A stretch of DNA of 64,000 bases from Rhodocollybia butyracea (Eukaryota > Basidiomycota > Agaricomycetes > Agaricales > Omphalotaceae): assembly GCA_015501585.1 (NCBI GenBank), contig JADNRY010000006.1:744001-808000 (forward strand), written 5' to 3'. This document shows, in pieces, positions 56,543 to 64,000 of the stretch (the stretch's first letter is position 1; each line of letters opens with the position of its first letter). The notes under the pieces are model-generated. The model worked only from the letters and a program-made list of their open reading frames with translations. It had not been told where the DNA came from and did not search any database. The translations under genes and the position numbers were made by a program.

Positions 56543-57534
56543 ATGGGTCGGGTTATTCGTGCGCAGAGAAGGTCACATACCATCGTATGTGTTACCGTAT
56601 CATCATCCAGAAGCTCTGACTGATTGTTTTCTGCGAAAAGTTCAAATCTCACACCCACCACAACAAGAACCCAGCTCAGCTGCGAAAACTTGATTATGCC
56701 GAACGAAATGGTTATGTCCGAGGGATTGTAAAGGAAATCATTCATGACGCTGGACGGTGCGTTGCATGTTTATCGAAAAAATTTGGTTCAGTAATTTACG
56801 AGAACTTCAATATTTACAGTGGTGCCCCTCTCGCTCGTGTTGTCTTCCGGGACCCGTACCGATACAAGCTCCGCAAAGAGACTTTCATCGCGACTGAGGG
56901 CCTTCACACTGGTGCCTTTGTCTACTGTGGAAAGAAGGCTCAGCTCACCGTCGGCAACGTTCTTCCCATTTCACAATGCCCAGAAGGTACCATTGTCTGC
57001 AATGTTGAGGAGAAGGTTGGTGACCGTGGTGCCCTTGCCCGGACATCTGGAAATTACGCTACTGTCATTGGCCATTCCCCCGACGACAACAAGACAAGAG
57101 TCAGGCTGCCCTCTGGCGCAAAGAAGACAATTTCAGGTGGTGCGCGTGCTACTATTGGTATCGTCGCTGGCGGTGGACGTATCGACAAACCTCTGTTGAA
57201 AGCTGGACGAGCATTCCACAAATACAAAGCCAAGCGTTACAAGTACGTTTTTCGATGATAGCGATTTGTGGGATTTTTTGTCGCTAACGATTTTCCTGCA
57301 GCTGGCCCCGTACTCGTGGTGTTGCTATGAACCCCGTTGACCATCCTCATGGTGGTGGTAACCATCAACACATTGGTAAAGCCTCCACCATGGCTCGTTC
57401 TGCTGTTCCTGGACAGAAAGTCGGTCTTATTGCTGCTCGCCGGGTATGTAAACTCTTTAACTTGTTACTTGAGATGTTCACTCTTTCGATAGACTGGTCT
57501 GCTTCGTGGTACCGTCAAAGTCAAGGAGGTTTGA
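56543..57534 (+). CDS. RPL2: 60S ribosomal protein L2 (uL2, RPL8 in metazoa)
   Basis: Exons 56543-56584, 56641-56756, 56820-57242, 57302-57443 and 57493-57534 give 254 aa, the normal length. [14 protein letters not shown] joins [20 protein letters not shown], then [40 protein letters not shown] and the highly conserved peptidy-transferase-proximal [16 protein letters not shown]. It ends [13 protein letters not shown]. uL2 is essential for subunit association and peptidyl transfer. The first donor was placed after ATC (GTATGT) because this alone gives the family's N-terminus. No telomeric-type box is seen in its upstream region. Confidence 0.96.
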
Positions 57535-58570
57535 GTGGATGGTTGTCGTTATACACTCATGTCGTTCACTACTTTTGCAAAAACTTATGCATCTATATCA
57601 ATGCGTATGCTCTCCATGCCTTATATTCCATCTTATATGCTAGTGGCCCACAAGAACGAGCTTCGTAAGCGTTGCTGTTGCAATATTCAAGCGGTAGTAG
57701 AAGACTAGACCTCGTATAACATGAAGCGGTATTTCTAAATACTATGTTATCACGATAGATAACAGTAGTCACTTGTTTGGGAATAAGTAATTACTTAGGT
57801 CCCGAAAACTTAAAAGAGCCTGAGAATATTTTACGTCAGGTCAAAGCGTTCGATCCTGAGTGAAAATCTCAATTCATCTACCATCATCTTACCTCTCGAA
57901 AAGGACATACTGTATGAATTGATGATAGCATTTTGGTCTATTTGCTAGGTAGGTAGGTAGGTAGGTAGGTAGGTTTAACCGGCGCGGTCCCATTTAGAAA
58001 CAGCCGGCTTCCATGCTACACATATCGCGCCTTTGATATGTGCCGAGGGCATCCATCTCCACCGTTGCTGTGTACACAGGTAGGGTCCTGGAACTCACAA
58101 AAGCTTAGACAGACATGAGAGGGACAAGTGGGGAACTTAATCCCAACCAGGCCCTCTTTTCAGTTTAAGGCACAATTTATTAACATTAAGTGTGAACTCG
58201 GATAACGCCAGTACACAAACTACCAGATAACTAGACATTAATTTCCTCTTGTGTGCAACTAAGCATTTCCACTGGCGGGACCCATATATCCTTCTGCGCG
58301 AATAAGTTGACTACGTCGTAGATGCATTTTGCCACTAACGGCAGTAAATGCTCTCTAAACAGTAAGTTTTGCAGCATATCTAAAGGGGTGAGGGAGGTCA
58401 AAGCATGAGCAAGCTTAAGCGATAGTCTACACGCGTTCGCATAGAAGGTCTGGCGGAGTAAAGAAAGGGAGGGGTTACCAATGCATGAAATGAGGGCATG
58501 ACTTTCATCTTCTGTCTCGCTCAGACAGAAACGGCATAGTCGCCATTCTCTCGGAATGTAAGGCCTATAT
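57535..58570. other. Intergenic with a TAGG microsatellite
   Basis: RPL2 3' flank and spacer up to the hAT-like element. It contains seven tandem TAGG units at 57946-57973. No gene is recognised. Confidence 0.4.
57946..57973. repeat. (TAGG)7 microsatellite
   Basis: Seven perfect tetranucleotide units. Confidence 0.95.
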
Positions 58571-58813
58571 TAGAGATGTCCACGAGTCCGGATCCAAGGT
58601 ATACTTGGATCCGGAGCGCAAGTACTTGCGACCCGTGGCTGACTCGTGGGAAACGGGTCACTGACTCGCAAGTGTTACAGAAGTATTTACCATTACTTAC
58701 TTGCATAAACTGATTGTACAGTATATAATGCTAACAAAACCATGTACTTAACTTGTTTACAACAATTTCATACTATGTTATGAAGTAAATATGTACTCAC
58801 ATCTAAGTTTTGA

Positions 58814-60100
58814 GTTGTAGACAGCTCACGGCGTTTAGGCGCCAATTTAAGCGCCTAAACGCCGTGACACCGGGGGCAAGGACCGGCGCAGTTGATTTCC
58901 CACTGCCATTAACGCAGTGGTCAACGCAGGGGGCAACGCAGTTGATTTTTTGATGATGTCATTCTATTAAAACGGCGTCCCGGCATTGATGCCTCATGAT
59001 GGATCTTTCTCACCACATTATAGGTGATTGTACACTACCAAGGTTTCTGAGCTAGCAGTGATAGAAGGCCCTGTTAGAGTACACAGTTGCTCAACAGTCG
59101 TTCCACCAATCATGTACATAGTTTACTTATGGGTCACTCCATAGGTAGATTATAATTTTGTTATAATTCTAATTCACTCTTGCATTCTTACCCCCATGTT
59201 GTTGCAATTCCGCTCACTATGAGTGTTGAAGATTCCGCATGCCTCAAACAGCCCAGCATTTGATGCCAAAATCTCAGACATCATTATGCTTCATTTGTTG
59301 CATGCCAATTATTTGACAACTCACTGCAATTGATGCACCAATTGTCAAGCTCAAATACTATTCTCAAAGGGGTGCAGCTCCGAATTCTTGTACTAATTGC
59401 TTGGCAGTGGTGTAAGAAGCCTGGGGTCTGGAGGGCACAATGGTAAGTAGCCCTTACTAGGCTTGCTGTGAGCTTATTATTTGAGACTGATATTAGATCT
59501 TGCACATGTAAGACTCTAGAGACTACTATACCACTACTATATGGTACTTTTCTATTAGCCATGAAGCCCCTTGGTTCCATGTCCTCTTGAATGATTAAAA
59601 ATGGCAGAAATAACCATTGACCTTGGGAGAAATTCTCAAAAGAATTGTTTTATGGCAACATATTGTACTGATAAATGTTTTGTTGAGCAAAAGTTAGAAC
59701 ATACACTTCCTTGTTCATGCAGTATAAGGAGGAACGCCGAAGATAAGGTGGGATTTGGTTGTGAGAAAGAATTAGGCGCCATACGGCATATGGGCGCCGT
59801 AATTATCAATGTACGGATTCTGGTGTTTTCGAATGCTGCTTGGTTTAACGGTAGATGTAAGTACATATTTCCACAACTTGAAGTGGGACATAAATAAGAA
59901 GTAGTGGTGCGCAACTTCGTGCAGTGGGAAAGATCCATCAGGTATCATCAATCAAAGTTTGTCACTGGCCGGCACTTCAATTTAATAGGATGACATCATC
60001 AAAAAAATCAACTGCGTTGCCCCCTGCGTTGACCACTGCGTTAATGGCAGTGGGAAATCAACTGCGCCGGTCCTTGCCCCCGGTGTGAGCTGTCTACAAC
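58814..60100. mobile_element. Inner long-inverted-repeat element nested in the hAT-like copy
   Basis: Left 58814 to about 59020 and right about 59919 to 60100 are inverse repeats, starting GTTGTAGACAGCTCAC. They continue through ACCGGGGGCAAGGACCGGC, CAGTTGATTTCCCACTGCC and a GATGATGTCAT block, with small indels. No target-site duplication is visible and no coding domain lies between the arms. Long terminal inverted repeats suggest a Mutator-like or foldback derivative; class is unresolved. Confidence 0.65.
58827..58866. repeat. Perfect 16-bp palindrome with 8-nt loop, inserted in one arm only
   Basis: CACGGCGTTTAGGCGC (58827-58842), loop CAATTTAA, then the exact complement (58851-58866). The opposite arm of the inner element (about 60075-60090) reads straight from GCTCAC to ACCGGGGG without it, so about 38 bp were inserted after the arms formed. 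Confidence 0.9.
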
Positions 60101-60390
60101 CTAATATCTGCGTGCCAGCACTCAACAACTTATATAGTAGTAAGTATGATATTATTGACCAATGTAAGTTGTAATTATTACTCAAGTTGCACTGAAAATA
60201 CATGTATACTATGCCTTGCACAAGTCACAAATACTTGCAAGTACTTGCAAAGTCTCAGAAACCTTGACTTGTGACCCGTTGGTGACCCGTGGGAAACGGG
60301 TCTTGGGATCCGCGAGTCACATACTTGTGAGTTTTCCCACGGATCTTACCTGCGAGTACTTGTTGAGACTTGGACTCGTGGACATCTCTA

Positions 60391-62977
60391 TGTATAAGTA
60401 GTAAGTACTTCTTAAAGTACTTAAAGTACATGATCATAAATAAAGTTGATTCTTTAAGAAAATGGAATCCCATTCCTGACAAATTTTAAGCTGTCAAATT
60501 CAAGATTCGCTTGTGATCAGTGAGCACGGAATCCTTTTCAATGTTAGAGTATGATCATGAGGCTGCCAATAATAAATCTACCTGTAGGATAGTATGGGTG
60601 ATGTTGTCTAAGCCTAAGCCACCAAGAGTATGCTCACTTAGTTATCTTCGCAGAAACATTGACTTGAATATTGTTGTACTACTAGTATTGAAGTGTTATT
60701 TTTTTGAAAGCGCGCACTCAAAAGAACGCGTCAATGGTATACTTACGGTAGGCGAGACGTCCATGGTTCAAATTCGAATTGAATACTACCGGTCGGCGGT
60801 CCGGCGTATGTAATTATGCCTTCAGTGCTTCAATGTCAAGTACATTATCATACAGGAGAAGCGTCGTACATACTAAGAGAAGTGTCTTGCTTTGCTCTGG
60901 CAGAATACAGGAAATGGTGTTGTACAATAATTTACAACTTGAAATTACCAGCTTAGATCTTGTCCCTGCACCTGTTCCTGGTGTTCAAGTCATTTTGCTG
61001 GAGTGGTGTATATGGAATCATGAACAGAAGGATGCATGTTTTGGCATTGGGATGGTGCGTCCCAGATTGCCAAGTGAGATTGTATTCTGTATCTTGCTTC
61101 TACTATGGCAGCAACATATCTGTTTGTTGTACATACAGTTCTCGCCAGTTTATGTTTGTCTCACATTGTTCAAGTGGGAACGAAAGTGTTAATTCTGGAA
61201 GAATTAAATGCCCACCATAAGCGATAGGACAGAGTAAGGAACTTTCATTGGCGGGTTAGGGCCATGGTTATGCCCTCCAACGAGCCTCTTTGCAAGAGCG
61301 AAACCTTCACCAGCCTCTGGTTTGAGTCCTTCTATTCACACCAGATTCACACTTTATCTGCAACCTTTGGGGATGGCGTACCGCGCATGAAGCATGGGCC
61401 GAGTCACACAAAGTACAATGAAACCCCCCCAGTATGAGAAATAATGCTATGGCCCACATCTCCATGCGGAGGGGGCCACATGGAATGTGGCAGCACTCCC
61501 AACCCCTGGGGCCAGTTGAATCCCTAAAACTCCAAGAATGAATTCAAAATCGGAACATTGTAGTCATCAAAGCAACATTGAACATGAGCAATTTGTGGGG
61601 GCAGCATGAAAGAACTTCAGTGAGGTGAATATGGGCAAGGAAAAGATTGCATCACGGGAACGGTGAATGGAATGAGAGCATTTTTCAATATGAGTTGGAT
61701 GTGTGCCAAAGCCAAAGCTCATTTAGGTATTGGTCCATTGACACACATGAAGAACGGGAAAGATACCAAGTCAGACCTAGATTCGAGAGATCCAGAAGAC
61801 TGATCAGCGGTAAGTAAGGGCTCTTTGCCTATGCCCCAATTACGCCCACTGATTCTTTGTCCGGGATTGTCCCTTGAATTCGGTAATATTAACAAGCATG
61901 TATATTACGGTCACTAGATATAATTTGCAGCTTGTGCGCTGAATACATGCTACATTGCTACAAATGGTGTGGTAAGCATCAAAAATAAATCAATTCATGG
62001 CGAAATCTGAACCGTGGACGTCCCGCCTACGACATATACTAGTGATGCTCTTCATTGCCCTCTGGCTGAACAGTTTTGTTTATTTGGGGAGTTCAAAAGT
62101 CACGATCGATCGAGCGTGTGGACACGGTACCTGCTTCAAGCATTGAGTAGAGCGTTTTTAACATCATGGTTGCATTAGAACACTGACTGTGAAAAAGTAG
62201 GCATGTTTGCCCTGATAAATTTAGCGTCTCGGTTCAACTTTTCTCATACATGCATCTCGATAATTTAATTACGATTTTGTGTACAGAGTCAAACTTCGAC
62301 GCACTTCCTCCCCACGGCAGAAGCAGACCTGCACTAACAATCCCCACTGACTGTGATTAGTTCATACTATAACATAACACAGGCGACTCGTGCCTTCAGA
62401 GGCCTGTCGGAACAGCACCGGGTAGTTAATATGAGAGTCGATATAAACTAACGATTCGTTGTAGTCATTATCCAGGAAGTGAGAACGTGGAGAATTCTAC
62501 ATGGCATGCATGCGAAAAAAGCTTCCTTCCTTCAACGCAGAAAACCCAAAATATAGCATAGACCTGTAGAAAACCTGTTTACAGAGCACCTGGAATTGAC
62601 ATAAAAAATCCGTAGGTACACATTGATGAATAAATGCAACAAGCAAGTCGAAGACTGCTATAAGAGGAATAATGCATATGAGTGATGAGCATTGTACGTA
62701 TCCAAGTTCTCCAAATGAAACCCCTCGAGCCCAGCGTGTATAGTGTGTATCGTATAAGAAAGAGCAATGGGAAAGAAAGCGAAAAAGATCAGTGTTGAGA
62801 AAGAGCGAACGACAATAGAAAAAAGATAACAAGATTGGAGAAGCATAACGGAAAATAGTCGACCGCACTGTCATTCGTCACCTCCTAAGACTTTGTGCTG
62901 CGCCACAGCTGGGCAGCCTTTTGACAGATCACGAAGAGCCAGAATAGCTCGAACCATCGAAAGGCTGCCCAATACCG
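60391..62977. other. Gene-poor 2.6 kb
   Basis: No supported gene. Frames at 60779-61192 (+) and 62497-62874 (-) have no domain. No further terminal repeats are recognised, though the stretch borders the nested elements and may include older decayed repeats. Confidence 0.35.
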
Positions 62978-64000
62978 TCATGGAGTCACCACCAAAGGGT
63001 CTCCTGGTGTTTCGCCGCCTTGCGCATATACCTCTACACATCCTCCAGGAAGATTCAACGTTGGGTCCTCGACATCACCCGATTTGTTCGTTACAGGTAC
63101 CGGAGGAGAGCTTGGGGTGACTGGTGTCGTTGGAGAAGGCGTGCGAGACACTGACGAAGCTAGGAGATAGTAGGATCAAAAGGAAAAAAAAAATTAGACC
63201 AAGAACTAAGGAGCGGAGTGTAGGCCTTACTTGATCCATTTTCACGGACATTCTCCGAAGAAGGAAGCGAACCCTCGTCAAGGCTCTTCAAACGAAAGAT
63301 CTCCCTCTGTGTCAAGGTGGGCGTTGAAGCATTGAGATCAGAATTCAGTTGACTTTTGATCAAGCCTACGAATAACAACACGAAACATTAGTAAAAGCGA
63401 CAATATAGTGAAAGAAAACGATACCGTTCGAGTCCTGCGATTGCACAGGAGATGTTGTGATTGCATCAGCTACCGTAGGACCCAGTAGAGTAGGCGTCGG
63501 CTCATTTGGAGGACTCTGAGAACGAAGGTGATCAGCCCTTTCATCAGGAGACTTAAGTCCTAGATGCGCCCGAAAGGATATGTTAGCAGAAGGCTGAGGA
63601 GTCCACACACTAGACGACGTGCTCGAGCGAGGTGAAGCATGGGCAGCGGAAGTTGCTGACAGCGATGGTGTAGCAGGTTGTGTTGGGGCAGTCTTGGGGG
63701 CAGGTGGGGATGGAGGCGTTTTCCGCCCTCTAGGGACATGCAACCGCTCTGCGATATTTTTCGCCTGGTCATTCTGCGTCTTGACCACATCTGGTGTCAT
63801 TTCAGCGTACATGGACAGTGCTTTGATAGACCCCCATTCTATCAGCTTGTTGTTTAGCCATTGTAGTGATACCGGCTTCGTTAAAAAGTCGTTGCATCCT
63901 GCTGCGAGAGCTGCGATACGATCACTTTGAAGAGATGAAGCTGTCAAAGCCACGATGATAACCGACGAACGGTACGGAGAAGCAGCAGTAGATCCTCTAG
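62978..64000 (-). CDS. SSK1: SSK1-type response regulator, C-terminal part (continues past window)
   Basis: Exons 63425 to beyond 64000, 63231-63365 and 62978-63159 give the last 296 aa. The start lies outside the window. The segment PYRSSVIIVALTASSLQSDR, then AALAAGCNDFLTKPVSLQWL and NNKLIEWGSIKAL, is the end of a receiver domain. It includes the invariant Lys of LTKP and matches SSK1 closely. The phospho-acceptor Asp would lie upstream, beyond position 64000. The tail is Pro/Ser/Thr-rich, with DEGSLPSSENVRENGS and an end GGCVEVYAQGGETPGDPLVV. SSK1 relays the osmosensing phosphorelay to the SSK2/22-type MAPKKK of the HOG pathway. Confidence 0.88.

Larger units (their letters stand above)
58571..60390. 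mobile_element. hAT-like element with 19-bp perfect terminal inverted repeats
   Basis: The left end TAGAGATGTCCACGAGTCC (58571-58589) is the exact complement of 60372-60390. Subterminal regions on both sides carry clustered ACTTGC, GACCCGT and AAACGGGTC motifs in both orientations. TAGAG ends fit hAT; the flanks (GCCTATAT and TGTATAAG) do not show a clear 8-bp duplication. No transposase is recognisable: the largest frames inside (59284-59580 minus, 59601-59897 plus) have no domain. It contains a second inverted-repeat element, so it is a nested, non-autonomous copy. Confidence 0.75.

Noticed and set aside
57946..57973. CRISPR-like or telomeric array
   Set aside because: It is a plain TAGG tetranucleotide microsatellite without spacers.
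59284..59897. Transposase remnant inside the nested elements
   Set aside because: The two frames of about 98 codons show no hAT dimerisation or DDE-type motifs.

Overview
The window is nuclear DNA from a filamentous basidiomycete, most likely an Agaricomycete. The evidence is dense coding with many short introns (mostly 44-70 nt, about 90 reconstructed here), exon and domain layouts of mushroom-type orthologues (RPL2, SSK1, KDM3-like JmjC, GCN4-type bZIP), and short transposon derivatives with terminal inverted repeats. The species cannot be named from the sequence. All gene models were spliced by hand. Except where noted, each reconstructed CDS is an exact multiple of three with a terminal stop.

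Layout. 1-2 kb: a long foldback MITE-like element interrupted by a hAT-like element. 2-8.4 kb: AP-3 mu adaptin (+), then on the minus strand a GON7-like KEOPS subunit, an ARA2-type D-arabinose dehydrogenase and two tandem NDUFA4/MLRQ-like small mitochondrial proteins. 9.3-13.3 kb: a large coiled-coil/acidic protein with one apparent homopolymer frameshift. 13.5-17.3 kb: an isochorismatase-fold hydrolase, a secreted alpha/beta hydrolase and a ROG1-like lipase, all on the plus strand. 17.7-22.4 kb: a PNUTS-like PP1 regulator divergent from an HMG-box protein. 23.8-28 kb: a PHO80-type cyclin convergent with a fungal acyltransferase. 28.9-31.7 kb: glucosidase II beta (GTB1) divergent from RPS25 across a promoter carrying a telomeric-type box. 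32.3-36.3 kb: a BAHD-like acyltransferase and an FGGY-family sugar kinase. 37.3-38.6 kb: a GCN4/CPC1-type bZIP with four upstream ORFs. 39.4-40.4 kb: tRNA-Ser(UGA) and an SH3 protein. 43.6-46.7 kb: an SS18/SSXT-like polyglutamine protein. 48.4-51.7 kb: a KDM3-like JmjC protein. 51.7-63 kb: gene-poor, holding RPL2 and a nested pair of transposon-like inverted-repeat elements. The right edge cuts an SSK1-type response regulator (minus strand).

Most genes are housekeeping and unrelated to each other. Themes are transcription and chromatin (PNUTS, HMG, SS18-like, KDM3-like, bZIP), translation (RPS25, RPL2, tRNA, GON7), ER glycoprotein processing (GTB1), vesicle traffic (AP-3) and stress or nutrient signalling (SSK1, PHO80-like cyclin, GCN4-type factor).

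I see no convincing new multi-gene system. The observations most worth checking are: the ATF4/GCN4-like uORF array with an overlapping inhibitory uORF; a GC-AG intron that splits the PNUTS CCCH finger and can be retained in frame; an apparent excess of GC-AG introns; the tandem NDUFA4-like pair sharing an 11-nt microexon; the nested transposons with a perfect 16-bp palindrome inserted in one arm; and a double telomeric repeat in the RPS25/GTB1 promoter.
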